Positions 9,898 through 19,715 are shown, counted from the stretch's first letter. The stretch: 64,000 nt of DNA from Glaciecola amylolytica (GCA_003856375.1 CP034120.1:2790001-2854000); one strand, 5' to 3'. The notes: generated from the letters alone by a model not told the origin. Made by a program: numbers and translations.

Positions 9898-10732
9898 TCC
9901 TTACTTGTTCAGAAACAGGATAAATCTCAGGTGATTTTTTCGTTTTAGAGAATAACCTCCTGGCAAACCCCGGAACGAGCGGAACAAACAATTGCCCCAG
10001 ATAATTCTGAGGAAACTCTTCTTTGATTCCGAACTGCTCCGGTTCATGATCCGGACAAACGTAGGTTCCGAAAAGAAGATCCATCAATGGCGAAACGTTT
10101 GAGTAATTTCCACGGTCTCTTTCCAAATCATGATGCCAGTGATGCAAAGCCGGTGAACCAATGATTTTTTGAACAAACCCGAGGTTGAGTCTTACATTGC
10201 TATGGATGTAAATGGCCCAGATTCCTCTGAAAGCAACAATAATCATGATCGCATTCAAATCAAAACCTAGCAGAAAGACAGGAAGATTGATCAGCCCGAC
10301 AGTATAAATCGTATCCAGCGGATGTTCTCTGTGAGCCGCCAGCCAATCCATTGTTTCAGCAGTATGATGAACCTTGTGAAAGCGCCACAGAAAATCTACC
10401 TTATGTTGTAAACGATGCCCCCAATAGATCAGGAAATCGCTTAAAAACAAAACCTCAATTGCTTGCAGCCAGACGGGTTGAGAATGAATTTCAATCGTTA
10501 TCTGATATGGAATCAGGAATTCAACAAATGAATGCAAATAATATAAAAACCAAATGAGAAGACTATTCCACAACAAGTATTGCCCGAGGAAAAAGCTCAG
10601 ATCCAAAAACCAGCGTTTCCGAAAAAAGGCCTGACCTTTCTTTGCCGGAAAAACGCGTTCCATAGGAACAAAAAGCAGTACCAGAAACAACAAACTGATT
10701 CCAGCTCCTATGGCTAATTTCAGTATCTCCAT
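9887..10732 (-). CDS. Sterol desaturase / fatty acid hydroxylase family membrane enzyme
   Basis: This is a 281-residue integral membrane di-iron enzyme. The histidine clusters are all present: HRLQH (106-110), HKVHH (119-123), HREH (134-137), H177 and HHWHH (197-201). They are embedded among hydrophobic helices. The family hydroxylates or desaturates lipids using O2; in bacteria the substrates are fatty acyl chains, carotenoids or hopanoid/sterol-like lipids, and which applies here cannot be told. It lies three bases downstream of a small membrane-anchored unknown and is probably co-transcribed with it. Confidence 0.9.
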   Translation of the reverse strand: MEILKLAIGAGISLLFLVLLFVPMERVFPAKKGQAFFRKRWFLDLSFFLGQYLLWNSLLIWFLYYLHSFVEFLIPYQITIEIHSQPVWLQAIEVLFLSDFLIYWGHRLQHKVDFLWRFHKVHHTAETMDWLAAHREHPLDTIYTVGLINLPVFLLGFDLNAIMIIVAFRGIWAIYIHSNVRLNLGFVQKIIGSPALHHWHHDLERDRGNYSNVSPLMDLLFGTYVCPDHEPEQFGIKEEFPQNYLGQLFVPLVPGFARRLFSKTKKSPEIYPVSEQVRINE

Positions 10733-10735
10733 GAA

Positions 10736-11137
10736 TTATGGTTTTTCTTTTTTCCGCGTAAATTGCTTCTTCAGTAAAGTTTTCAGATATGTCTCGTCAT
10801 CCCGCGAAGAATAGCGAGTATGATCCCAATCGATGATGATTGTTTTGGAACTGCTCAGATGCGTTTCATTTGGTATTACATAAGAAGGAATAAACATCGC
10901 ATCGAAATTCTCGGGATCAAAAGCCCCGAGAATGTTCAACTTTTGAACAGTCGTTAATCCCCAGTTCTTCTTTTTTAATGAATCTCCCTGAAGACTTGTA
11001 TTTTTTGCGTGCAACTCAGAATAATTGACCTGTTTCGATCTGCGAACAATAAAGCCACTCTGGAACAATACGAAAAAAGTCAGTAAACTGAAGAAGAATA
11101 CTAATGTCACGATTTTAGCCAGAGATTTAGACTTCAT
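10736..11137 (-). CDS. Small membrane-anchored protein of unknown function
   Basis: From ATG 11137 it encodes about 133 residues with a short basic N-terminus and one strong transmembrane helix (IVTLVFFFSLLTFFVLFQSGF). A hydrophilic domain of about 90 residues follows, with a KTIIIDWDHTRYSSRDDETY segment. Upstream in-frame ATGs at 11143 and 11158 are possible but add only charged residues. There is no recognised domain. It is only three bases from the desaturase-like gene, so the two probably form an operon. Confidence 0.6.
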   Translation of the reverse strand: MKSKSLAKIVTLVFFFSLLTFFVLFQSGFIVRRSKQVNYSELHAKNTSLQGDSLKKKNWGLTTVQKLNILGAFDPENFDAMFIPSYVIPNETHLSSSKTIIIDWDHTRYSSRDDETYLKTLLKKQFTRKKEKP

Positions 11138-11229
11138 ATGCATTGAACGAATTTCCATGCAATTTATTACTATTTTTAATCATATCCTTGAAAAGCAACT
11201 TATTCACTCTCAAAATATTGATTCGTCGA

Positions 11230-11736
11230 ATGAACAAAACACTCCTTGAAACTGAACGGCTTTACCTCCGGGAAATGACTCCGGAAGATGCGGAATCGGC
11301 CTATTTATTGAATCTGGATCCGGAAGTGATTCGCTATACGGGAGACGATTCTTTTGAAAGTATTGAAGAAGCAAAAGCATTTTTAGAAAAGTACGACCAT
11401 TACCAAAAATACGGTTTCGGGCGCTGGGGAGTTATCCTGAAAGCAACAAACGAATATTTGGGTTGGTGCGGTTTGAAATACACGCCGGAACTCGATGAAT
11501 TCGATATCGGATACCGTTTCATGCAGAAATTCTGGGGCTTTGGTTACGCAACAGAAGCTGCAGAAGCTTGTTTGCATTATGGCTTTGAAAAGCTGAACAT
11601 TCCTGTCATTGTAGGAAGAGCAATGCCTGAAAATCTGGCTTCCGTTCGCGTATTGGAAAAAATCGGCTTAACTTACCTCGAAAATCGCTTCACAGATGAA
11701 ACGGAAGAAGTTATTTACATCAAACACAAAGCATGA
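11230..11736 (+). CDS. GNAT family N-acetyltransferase
   Basis: It is a 168-residue RimJ-like acetyltransferase (Acetyltransf_3). LLETERLYLREMTPEDAE opens the fold, ATNEYLGWCGLKY and YRFMQKFWGFGYATEAAEA form the acetyl-CoA binding region, and NLASVRVLEKIGL closes it. It transfers acetyl groups from acetyl-CoA to an unknown amine, often a protein N-terminus or small molecule. The frame stays open to 11143, but the family start matches ATG 11230. It overlaps the next gene by ATGA. Confidence 0.9.
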   Translation: MNKTLLETERLYLREMTPEDAESAYLLNLDPEVIRYTGDDSFESIEEAKAFLEKYDHYQKYGFGRWGVILKATNEYLGWCGLKYTPELDEFDIGYRFMQKFWGFGYATEAAEACLHYGFEKLNIPVIVGRAMPENLASVRVLEKIGLTYLENRFTDETEEVIYIKHKA

Positions 11737-12125
11737 AAGATCCGAAAGTCGATGAGCACGTCTCGAAATTGAATCCGGAAGAACAGGAAATCATCCACAC
11801 ACTGCGAAATCTTGTTCTAAGCAGTGATTCTGAAATCCGTGAGCATATCAAATGGAATTCTCCGGCATTCTATTACGACGGAGAAATGAACCCTTTTGAT
11901 GCCAAAGAATACAAGCGCGATCTGTTGGTGGTTAACTCACACCGCGGAAAGATCTTATTGGTGTTTCCAACGGGAGCAAAAATAAATGATACAGCCGGCC
12001 TGAAGGGAAAAAATTACCCCGACGGACGAAAGATCATTACCCTTGAAACATTGTCCGACCTGGAAAAAATCGAGGCGGAATTACATGCCGGAATTACCGA
12101 CTGGCTGAATCAAATTGAAAAATAA
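11733..12125 (+). CDS. DUF1801 domain protein
   Basis: This 130-residue cytoplasmic protein has the DUF1801 (YdhG-like) pattern: LRNLVLSSDSEIREHIKWNSPAFYY at 26-50 and a C-terminal LETLSDLEKIEAELHAGITDWL. The biochemical role of the family is unknown. The start overlaps the GNAT stop and the stop is 6 bases from the next lipoprotein, so three genes likely share a transcript. Confidence 0.85.
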   Translation: MKDPKVDEHVSKLNPEEQEIIHTLRNLVLSSDSEIREHIKWNSPAFYYDGEMNPFDAKEYKRDLLVVNSHRGKILLVFPTGAKINDTAGLKGKNYPDGRKIITLETLSDLEKIEAELHAGITDWLNQIEK

Positions 12126-12131
12126 ATCCGT

Positions 12132-12749
12132 ATGAAGAAGATACCCATTACCGGTGCATTATTACTGACGCTTGCAATCAGCGCCTGCGGAAGTAAATCA
12201 ACACCAGAAGAAACGTCCGGAGAAGCAAGTTCCGGGAAAACGGAAACTGTCGACCAAACAAAAGATCCGGAGCAAAATTCAGCAAAAAGCGAATTCCTCA
12301 TTGAAAACAAAAAGCTGCATGCCTTTTCCAATCCGGAAAAGAAAGATGCATTTTTCATTGCCATCAAAGGAAAAAACCTGCTCGACGGAAAAGTCATTTT
12401 CACCATTACTTCCGCAGAAGGCAAACAGCTTTTAAAAGAAGAATTTGATGCCAATTATTTGTTCGGCTACGATTTCACCGGAGATTTCAAATCGAAGAAG
12501 GATACCGATGCTTTTATCAAAAAACGAATCGAATCGTTCTTCGAAGAGAAGCATTTCAGCGTACCTGCTATTGAGGAAGACGTTGTTTTCGAAGATCAGG
12601 AATATTACATCGACAAAGAAACGTGGGAAGAGATCAAATCGAACAAGCAAGCAATCAGTTTTCATTACAGGCTTGGTTCTGAAGACGGAAGACACATTGC
12701 TTTTTCAGTGAAAAAACAGAAAGCGGTGATGTATTATAATTGCTGTTAA
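12132..12749 (+). CDS. Lipoprotein of unknown function
   Basis: A type II signal peptide ends in the lipobox AISAC (Cys 19). An acidic Ser/Thr/Glu-rich linker then leads to a globular domain of about 160 residues ending in a CC pair. I see no known family. It sits as the last gene of the GNAT-DUF1801 unit and is followed by a terminator. Confidence 0.8.
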   Translation: MKKIPITGALLLTLAISACGSKSTPEETSGEASSGKTETVDQTKDPEQNSAKSEFLIENKKLHAFSNPEKKDAFFIAIKGKNLLDGKVIFTITSAEGKQLLKEEFDANYLFGYDFTGDFKSKKDTDAFIKKRIESFFEEKHFSVPAIEEDVVFEDQEYYIDKETWEEIKSNKQAISFHYRLGSEDGRHIAFSVKKQKAVMYYNCC

Positions 12750-12776
12750 TTTGAATTGAAAAAGAAACAAATTGAA

Positions 12777-12808
12777 AAAGCACCGGAACAAGTGTTCCGA
12801 TGCTTTTA
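12777..12808 (+). terminator. Intrinsic terminator after the lipoprotein gene
   Basis: AAAAGCACCGGAAC and GTTCCGATGCTTTT pair with a single A-C mismatch around an AAGT loop. It is rich in A on the left and T on the right, so it can serve both strands, but the T-run is better on plus. Confidence 0.75.
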
Positions 12809-12935
12809 TCTTACCTAAAATTACGACCTCTAAATCCACGTTAAAGTCCAATGCTATTACACCCTAACCAAGACCTAGCTTCTTTTTCCCGGATATTCAG
12901 GTGAATGTATTTAAAACCTCGTTTTTTTGAGTTCG

Positions 12936-14855
12936 TTATTTACTGATGATGATGAAGTCGGATCGTCTGTTTACAGCATAATCCTCGTCCGAGCAACGCG
13001 ATCCGTTGACGCATTTATTTTTAGGGCGGGTTTCCCCGTATCCAAGTGCACTTTCAATTCTATCCGGGCTGATTCCTTTGGAAATCAGGTAATCTCTGGT
13101 GGATTTTGCCCTGTTATCCGAAAGCATCAAATTGTATTTATCCGAACCACGGGAATCCGTATGCGATTCAATCTTGATTTTCAGATCCGGGAATTTTTCC
13201 ATGGCAAGTAAAACCTTACTCAATTCCGGAAGAGCTTTCTCCGTAATATCCCATTTACCGTATTCAAAATAAATCGGATTTACCTTGATTTTCTCCTTCC
13301 CTTCTTCTATCACAATCACGTTGTTGAAACTGGTCAGACGAACGTCATTTCCATCCTTTACACCTGCATCAACCGGAGTAACAAAAGTTACCGTTTCCGT
13401 ACTATACTCAGGTTTACTGAATATGGCTTTAAACTGAGCATTACATGGCAAATTCAATTTGTATTTCCCTTTCTCATCGCTGCTTGTTTCAAGTACCAGA
13501 TCATTGAAAATGTCGTATACCTGGATTTTCGCGCCGGGAACCGTGCTGGTTCCTGTTTCGTTCAAAACCGTTCCGGAATAATCAACGACCTTAGGAAGTT
13601 CGTTCAGATCGAACCAATAGATATCGTCGTCTCCCTTTCCGCCGTCACGATTCGATGAAAAATAACCAGTTCTGCTTTCATTGTCGAAAATCAAACTGAA
13701 ATCATCTTTGTTACTGTTGATCGGAGTTCCCATGTTTTCCGGAATCGTGAAGTTGGTTTCGCCTTTCATCTGAGTGGTGAAAATATCCAGCCCTCCGAAT
13801 CCGTAATGTCCGTCAGAAGCAAAATAAAGCGTGTCTCCGGTCATGTAAGGAAACATTTCCCGGCCTCCGGTGTTTACCTTGTCACCAAGATTCACAGGAG
13901 TTCCTGTCGAACCGTCGGGATACAATCTGACAATGTAGAGATCCGTTTCCCCGAATCCTCCGGGCATATTGGATACAAAGAACATGTATTTACCATCAGA
14001 ACTCACAGCAGGATGTCCGCACGAATATTCCGGATCATTAAAATCCAATGCTTCAATATCCGACAATTTATCTCCTTCAATCGTTCCTTTCACAATTTCG
14101 ATATTGGATGTACCTTCCTTATTTGTTTGAATGTTGTTCTTTTTTGTCAGCTTGTTTCGCGTAAAATAAATCGTCTTTAAATCTTTCGAAAATGCAACCG
14201 AAGCATCGTGATACCCCGAATTCAAATTGCTCAGAAAGTCTTTCACATTACTCAGATATCCGGAATTCTTATTGCGTGTTGCGACGAACAGGTTTAAATA
14301 AGGCTGATTATTCCAGATATACAAGTCTTCTTTGGTTTCCGCAGAATTCTGAGAGGAAGAAAAGACAATATTATTTCCGTAAAAAGTAGCCCCGAAATCC
14401 GCTTTGTCTGTGTTCACTTTTAGATTCTGAATCGAGTTGACATTGGATTTCACGCTGTCCAATAAATTTTTCTGATAAGCAAGCATTTTCAGACGCAGCT
14501 TATTTTTCTTGTAGTACGACTTCAACAGTTCATCCGCACGTTCGTAGTTCTGATTCACACGATGGCATGTAATCATACGCGTAAACAGTGCTTCATCCAT
14601 GCCATCTCCCTGCATAGTGTACAATTTTTCGTACCACTTACTCGCTTTGGAATAATCTACAGTGAAGAAATAACTATTTGCCAGATTGCTGATTACTTCA
14701 GCGTCAGGTTCATTTGATTTCAGTTTTGAAACATACTTTTCGTAGCTTTCAACTGCCATGGGGTAATTCAAACTGGCATAATATTCATCTGCCTGAGATT
14801 GAGCTTGTACCGAAACCTGTTGTAAAAAACAGAGTAAAAACAGAATTTTTTTCAT
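12936..14855 (-). CDS. OmpA-family protein with TPR and PD40 repeats (PorE-like)
   Basis: From ATG 14855 (KKILFLLCFLQQVSVQAQ, signal peptide) it encodes 639 residues; longer starts would run into the PorP gene. TPR-like helices occupy about residues 20-130. WD40-like PD40 blades follow (SSDGKYMFFVSNMPGGFGETDLY, given here as 77% of one blade by its core SNMPGGFGETDLY), then a carboxypeptidase-regulatory-like domain (YSGTVLNETGTSTVPGAKI). The C-terminal OmpA peptidoglycan-binding domain has IKIESHTDSRG and NRRSDF. In T9SS organisms such proteins (PorE class) anchor the machinery to peptidoglycan. It is the third gene of an operon with a type B substrate and PorP/SprF. Confidence 0.92.
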   Translation of the reverse strand: MKKILFLLCFLQQVSVQAQSQADEYYASLNYPMAVESYEKYVSKLKSNEPDAEVISNLANSYFFTVDYSKASKWYEKLYTMQGDGMDEALFTRMITCHRVNQNYERADELLKSYYKKNKLRLKMLAYQKNLLDSVKSNVNSIQNLKVNTDKADFGATFYGNNIVFSSSQNSAETKEDLYIWNNQPYLNLFVATRNKNSGYLSNVKDFLSNLNSGYHDASVAFSKDLKTIYFTRNKLTKKNNIQTNKEGTSNIEIVKGTIEGDKLSDIEALDFNDPEYSCGHPAVSSDGKYMFFVSNMPGGFGETDLYIVRLYPDGSTGTPVNLGDKVNTGGREMFPYMTGDTLYFASDGHYGFGGLDIFTTQMKGETNFTIPENMGTPINSNKDDFSLIFDNESRTGYFSSNRDGGKGDDDIYWFDLNELPKVVDYSGTVLNETGTSTVPGAKIQVYDIFNDLVLETSSDEKGKYKLNLPCNAQFKAIFSKPEYSTETVTFVTPVDAGVKDGNDVRLTSFNNVIVIEEGKEKIKVNPIYFEYGKWDITEKALPELSKVLLAMEKFPDLKIKIESHTDSRGSDKYNLMLSDNRAKSTRDYLISKGISPDRIESALGYGETRPKNKCVNGSRCSDEDYAVNRRSDFIIISK

Positions 14856-14865
14856 AACCAATGAA

Positions 14866-15792
14866 TTAAAAGAAACGTGGAGAACGTATGTTTTGAGTTT
14901 TGTCAAACAAGGTATATCTGAATATAATGTCGTGAGAACCGTTGTTGTATTTTCGCAACCTGGTAACCGAAAAATCATAAGAGTATCCTAAGAAAAACGA
15001 TTTTTTGAAGGTAATTCCCGCCAAAATACTTCCGGCATCGTTGTAACGGTAAGCAAGACCAACCGTGTACTTCTCCTGGAACAGGAAGTTGGCAGAAACA
15101 TCCACCGACAAAGGTGCACCTTGTACCAGTTTAGCAAGAACAGCAGGTTTGAATTTCAATCGATCCGTCAGATTAAAGACATATCCCCCGATGACGTACC
15201 AGTGAATAACCGAATTGATGGCAACAGTGCTTCCGGAATTGTAACGATCTGCCTTAATAAAACTCGGTGATGAAACACCGGCATACCACTTGTCTCCATA
15301 GACATAAAGCCCCGCTCCCACCAAAGGCCGTACCCGGTTTTGAATATTGTTTAAAAGACCCGGATCATTTTCATTCAATACTTGTCCTGATGACCAGTTC
15401 ACCGAAAGAACATCAATTCCCCCGTTGATTCCGATCGACAATTTTGTTCTCGGAGACAAATTCAAACGTACCGCAGCTGACGCATTCAAAAAAACTTGAT
15501 TTGAAGGTCCCAAACGGTCTTTGATTGCGTTGAATCCGATACCTATTTTATCTGAAACAGCTCCCTGAATCCCGATATTCTGGGAATTCGGTGCTCCGGA
15601 TAAACCGACCCATTGGGACCGGTGAATCAGGTAAGCTTCCAGTCTGTTGCTTGTACCAGTATATCCCGGATTTACCGACATCGTGTTATACATATACTGG
15701 GTGTATTGAACTTGCTGTTGAGCATGCAATGATAAAACGAGTACCAATGCAAGACCAGTAAGTAATATCTGTGTATTCTTAAGTGCTTTCAT
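14866..15792 (-). CDS. PorP/SprF family type IX secretion outer membrane protein
   Basis: It is a beta-rich outer membrane protein of 308 residues with the family start QYTQYMYNTMSVNPGYTGT right after the signal peptide (MKALKNTQILLTGLALVLVLSLHAQ from ATG 15792). GLAYRYNDAGSILAGITF is typical of the C-terminal barrel strands. Upstream in-frame ATGs at 15810 and 15816 are possible. PorP/SprF proteins are needed for secretion or attachment of the type B (CHU_C domain) substrate encoded next to them, here the 1261-residue protein immediately upstream. Gaps to both neighbours are short (about 10-25 bases), showing one operon. Confidence 0.94.
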   Translation of the reverse strand: MKALKNTQILLTGLALVLVLSLHAQQQVQYTQYMYNTMSVNPGYTGTSNRLEAYLIHRSQWVGLSGAPNSQNIGIQGAVSDKIGIGFNAIKDRLGPSNQVFLNASAAVRLNLSPRTKLSIGINGGIDVLSVNWSSGQVLNENDPGLLNNIQNRVRPLVGAGLYVYGDKWYAGVSSPSFIKADRYNSGSTVAINSVIHWYVIGGYVFNLTDRLKFKPAVLAKLVQGAPLSVDVSANFLFQEKYTVGLAYRYNDAGSILAGITFKKSFFLGYSYDFSVTRLRKYNNGSHDIIFRYTLFDKTQNIRSPRFF

Positions 15793-15816
15793 GAGATCTG
15801 ATTTTTGCATTATCAA

Positions 15817-18800
15817 TTAACGTTGTACATAAACCCATCCGACGTTCTCGAATTCGGGATTATTAATTTTCAAAACATAATAGTAAGTTCCTGCAGGAAT
15901 TGCATCCCCCGAACCGATTATGCCTGAGACATTCGCTATTCCGTTCCAGTCGTTCTTATAGCCTGAAACTTCGTAGATTTTATTTCCGTAGCGATTGAAA
16001 ATGGTCAATGTATTGTCCGGATAATTTTCAATACACGAAATCGTCAGAAATTCATTCATTCCGTCTCCGTTAGGAGTGATCTCGTTGTAAACAGTGAGAC
16101 ATTTCGGACGGGCTTCAATCGTAGATGTATTGTTAATCGGATTGATATCATCCGGGTTTCCGGAAATGATTGTGGCAACATTCACATAATTGCCCTGAGG
16201 ATTTACCGTTACCTCAATGGTCAACACTGCTGTTGCCCCTGCGTTCAGAACCGGAATAGTCCACAAACCACTCGTCTGGTTATAAGAACCCACAGTTTGT
16301 GTGTGGCTGTTATAAGTAAATCCGCTTGGCATCACTTCACTGACTTCCACATTGGAAGCAGGTAATGTTCCATGGTTTACAACAGTGATCGTGAAAGTAA
16401 TGTGCTCACCAACGAAAGGCTCCGTATTATTTACAGTCTTGGTGATCGAAAGATCTTCTCCACCACAAACAATCACGGTAACCGGAATATTATTTTGTCC
16501 TGTTGAGACATTACATCCGCTCAAAGTCTGGTAAGCAACACCGATTGAGTATGATCCCGTATTCGGCCACACCACGGTAATCGTTGAATCGGATGGTGTT
16601 CCACCGGCAATAATCACAGCTCCACTAGTACTCCAATTGTAGTTGGTCATCCCGGGTTGTGTCGAATACGTAACCGTATCTGCGCGGCAAACGCCGGAAG
16701 TTTGTCCGTTAATGGTTGCTCCTTGTTCCCCTGTAACAATCACGGCTATTGCCAATTGTTGCGAGCTTTCACAATTCGCTCCTACATTTGCGGCATAATA
16801 AGTCGTTCCATTGACCAAAACTGTTGAGTTGCTTAATGGGTTTCCGGAAGCATCATACCAGTTGATATTCGGTTCATTTACATCCAGATCAGCTACCGTT
16901 GCATTATCGGATGAACAGAACGTTTGAATCGCATTAGCCGTTGTCGGAGCAGGAATATCTTCGATAACCGCATAGATCATCAGTCTCACGGTGCTTTCAC
17001 AATAAGTTCCCACATTCGCTGCATAATAAGACGTTCCATTCGTCAGAAGTGTTCCGGATGGAATCAGAGTTCCGTTCGTCGGCTGGTTATACCAGGCAAC
17101 ATTCGGATTATTCACAACCAGATCAGCTACCGTTGCGCTGTCCGCCGCACAAAATGTTTGAATTACATCGGATGAGGTTGGTGCAGGCACCGTTTCAAAC
17201 GACACTGCTATTGCCAATCTGGAAACGCTCTCACAGTTCGTTCCTGCCTGAGCTCCATAATAAGTCATTCCGTCTACCAAAGGTGTTCCTGCCGGAATCA
17301 TTGTACCTCCGGATGATCCTGTATACCAGACAACATTGGTCGGATTCACCTGTAAATCTTCTATTGTCGGGTTATTTGCAGTACAAAATACCTGAGAACT
17401 GTCTAGTGTTGTCGGCGGCTGAAGTTCATCAACAGTGATGCTTATTGCAAGCAAAGCCGAACTTTCGCATGTTGCGCCAACATTTGCAGCGTAATACACC
17501 GAACCATCTGTTAATAATGTAGACGGAGGTACCAAATTCCCGTTGGACGGAGCATCATACCAATTTACCACAGGCTCATTGATCTGGATATCGCCAACTG
17601 TTGAAGAATCTCCGATACAGAATAACTGATGTAAATCAGCACTTGTTGGTGCCGGCACATCATTCAAGGTAACGGTAACCATTAAACTGTCATAGCTTTC
17701 GCAGAATGCGCCAACAGTGGTTGCGTAATAACTGGTTCCATTTGTCAATGCTGTTGTTGGAGGTAATAAAGTTCCTCCTCCCGGTGTATCATACCAATGA
17801 ATTGAAGGCTCATTCACCTGAATATCTGCAAGTGTAGCTGAGTCAGCCACACAAAATGTCTGATTAGGATTCGCTGTTGTTGGAGCCGGTTCATTGTTAA
17901 TCACAATGGTTGCAACTCCCAGATTCCCTGCATAGTTGGAACACTGAGTTGCGGAATCGGTTACCGATAAGTAAACAGTCAACGGAGAAGATGCAGGTAC
18001 AAGTCCTGTTATCGTTAATTCACCGTTGGCGTTGATCGAATAAACAGCTCCGTTGGCCGTCATTCCGTTTGTAATCGGTTGTGTCGCGGAATTATCCTGA
18101 TACCAGGAAAACTGATTTCCCAAAGGACTATCCGGAGTGATTACCACTGGTTGTCCCGGGCAATATCCGTTTGGATTCAGATTCGGATCCACATCTGAGG
18201 GTTGCGGAGCAGGTGTCACGCTGATCGCTACCGGAGTGCGGAGTGACGGATTTGCACATCCCGGACGTACAGCTGCGCAATACAAAACCGTATCGTTGTA
18301 GAATACCGGTGTTGTAAAAACAGCACCCGAAGCCGAAATTCCGATCTCAGAGCTGGTTGAATCTGCATACCAGTGAATTTCCAGTCCAGGTTCTAAGGCC
18401 GTTGCAACTAATTGAGCAGGCGTGCCGGCACAAATCGTATCATCGGAAACGGCAACATCATAGACAGGTGCTGCTCCGACCTTAAATACCTCCTGGAAAT
18501 TTATAAACTGACTAACATTGAGTCCGATGATGGAATTATAACTTAATACAATCCGATCCACCGGGACACCGGGCTGCAGATAAATCGTTACGATATCGCC
18601 ATTGACCAGAGAATCGGTCATTGCACTGTTGAGCAAATTGCCAAGGGTTTCCGAATATTCAGTTATTGCACCGTTTTGAGCCCGAAACGCAATGCTTCCT
18701 CCGATATTCAGTAATGCCAACTGAGGATTGATCTGAAAACGGACTCCAAAAACATCCGTCGGATGCGATAATCCTTCGAAATAGACTTTCTGTTCAATAG

Positions 18801-19602
18801 AAGCAGGAAGGGATAAAACCCCCAAACTCAGCTGTGAACACGAATTCATGTTCTGGTCAACCGTTAAATGGATGTTGCTTGCTCCTGCTCCTGCCAACTG
18901 GATCAAATCCAGGTTTAAACCAACTGCGTCGTAAGAGGTATAACTTGGAACACCGCAATCAACGCCCCCATTGACATAATAGGCTCCGAAAACGCGGAAT
19001 TTCTTTTCCGTTGACAAACCGATCAATGCTCCTACCTGATTCGTAATCCGGATAGAATTGTATGGCTGATCGGGAGTGACGGCTATAAATGTTTCTGCAT
19101 ACCGATTGACCACAATCTTCAGTCTTTCTCCCGAAAATTCAATCGGCATCCAGGAACTTCCGGAAAGGACCGTTGATCCGTTGTTTTTTACCTGAACCAC
19201 GAATTCCTGGTTCCCATTTAATGCAACTCCGACCGTTGTAGCCAATAAATTTCCGATTGATCCGCCTAAAAGGGAATGAAGAATATCGTCATCCATTTCA
19301 ACCTTCACATAGGAAGTTTTGTTTGCGGGAATCATACCCGGAAAACGTACTTCAATAAATCCGGAGTAGGCGCCAATACCTAGAAGCAGACCAGAATTTG
19401 CCCGAATCTCTGCAAAAGAGTTCAAATTCTGGTCAACAGCAAATGCTGGATTGTCCACTTCGGAGTTAAATAATACGCTGTCTGCAAAAACGGTCGTTTG
19501 TGCATAAGAACTCGCCGGTAACATGTGTCCTGCGAATAAGACTCCCGTGTAAAACAATAGTTTTGCGCAAGAGCGTTTCAGTGATAGTGTTTTTGCCTTC
19601 AT
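15817..19602 (-). CDS. Giant secreted repeat protein with type B T9SS sorting domain
   Basis: The 1261-residue protein has a signal peptide ending in SSYAQT. It has an N-terminal beta region of about 400 residues, then Ig-like repeats. Five to six copies of an about 80-residue unit run roughly from residue 560 to 1000 (core pattern: QTFC..DSATVADL.VN.P.I.WY, then LTNGTSYYAANVG..CES). A DUF11 domain follows (DLSITKTVNNTEPFVGEHI). The C-terminus is the gliding-motility-associated CHU_C/type B sorting domain (NEITPNGDGMNEFL, FNRYGNKIYEVSGYKNDWNG, PAGTYYYVLKI). It is presumably a surface adhesin exported through T9SS with its own PorP/SprF partner. The six-gene SprB system itself is not seen here. 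Confidence 0.93.
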   Translation of the reverse strand: MKAKTLSLKRSCAKLLFYTGVLFAGHMLPASSYAQTTVFADSVLFNSEVDNPAFAVDQNLNSFAEIRANSGLLLGIGAYSGFIEVRFPGMIPANKTSYVKVEMDDDILHSLLGGSIGNLLATTVGVALNGNQEFVVQVKNNGSTVLSGSSWMPIEFSGERLKIVVNRYAETFIAVTPDQPYNSIRITNQVGALIGLSTEKKFRVFGAYYVNGGVDCGVPSYTSYDAVGLNLDLIQLAGAGASNIHLTVDQNMNSCSQLSLGVLSLPASIEQKVYFEGLSHPTDVFGVRFQINPQLALLNIGGSIAFRAQNGAITEYSETLGNLLNSAMTDSLVNGDIVTIYLQPGVPVDRIVLSYNSIIGLNVSQFINFQEVFKVGAAPVYDVAVSDDTICAGTPAQLVATALEPGLEIHWYADSTSSEIGISASGAVFTTPVFYNDTVLYCAAVRPGCANPSLRTPVAISVTPAPQPSDVDPNLNPNGYCPGQPVVITPDSPLGNQFSWYQDNSATQPITNGMTANGAVYSINANGELTITGLVPASSPLTVYLSVTDSATQCSNYAGNLGVATIVINNEPAPTTANPNQTFCVADSATLADIQVNEPSIHWYDTPGGGTLLPPTTALTNGTSYYATTVGAFCESYDSLMVTVTLNDVPAPTSADLHQLFCIGDSSTVGDIQINEPVVNWYDAPSNGNLVPPSTLLTDGSVYYAANVGATCESSALLAISITVDELQPPTTLDSSQVFCTANNPTIEDLQVNPTNVVWYTGSSGGTMIPAGTPLVDGMTYYGAQAGTNCESVSRLAIAVSFETVPAPTSSDVIQTFCAADSATVADLVVNNPNVAWYNQPTNGTLIPSGTLLTNGTSYYAANVGTYCESTVRLMIYAVIEDIPAPTTANAIQTFCSSDNATVADLDVNEPNINWYDASGNPLSNSTVLVNGTTYYAANVGANCESSQQLAIAVIVTGEQGATINGQTSGVCRADTVTYSTQPGMTNYNWSTSGAVIIAGGTPSDSTITVVWPNTGSYSIGVAYQTLSGCNVSTGQNNIPVTVIVCGGEDLSITKTVNNTEPFVGEHITFTITVVNHGTLPASNVEVSEVMPSGFTYNSHTQTVGSYNQTSGLWTIPVLNAGATAVLTIEVTVNPQGNYVNVATIISGNPDDINPINNTSTIEARPKCLTVYNEITPNGDGMNEFLTISCIENYPDNTLTIFNRYGNKIYEVSGYKNDWNGIANVSGIIGSGDAIPAGTYYYVLKINNPEFENVGWVYVQR

Positions 19603-19659
19603 AATGAGTAGTCATTAACGGATGAAGATTTTGCTCTACATCAGTTATACAAAGTATTT

Positions 19660-19667
19660 CAAATGTA
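19660..19667 (-). promoter_or_regulatory. Likely -7 element for the adhesin-PorP-OmpA operon
   Basis: The minus strand reads TACATTTG here, a perfect TAnnTTTG. A transcript start near 19653 would leave a leader of about 50 bases before the ATG at 19602. No clear -33 TTTG at standard spacing. Confidence 0.45.
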
Positions 19668-19691
19668 ACAGAGAGGACATTAGCAATGTGA

Positions 19692-19715
19692 GTTCAAAAT
19701 GTTCAAGTTGTTCAA
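19692..19715. repeat. Three GTTCAA repeats at 9-bp spacing in a divergent promoter region
   Basis: GTTCAA occurs at 19692, 19701 and 19710, each exactly 9 bases apart. An inverted repeat TCCCC-n6-GGGGA (19722-19737) follows. It lies between the divergent adhesin operon and STAND gene, where an operator would be expected. Confidence 0.4.

Noticed and set aside
15817-19602. Periodic sequence that could look like a CRISPR or satellite array
   Set aside because: The period is about 240 bases, in frame, and encodes Ig-like units; there are no short identical repeats with unique spacers.
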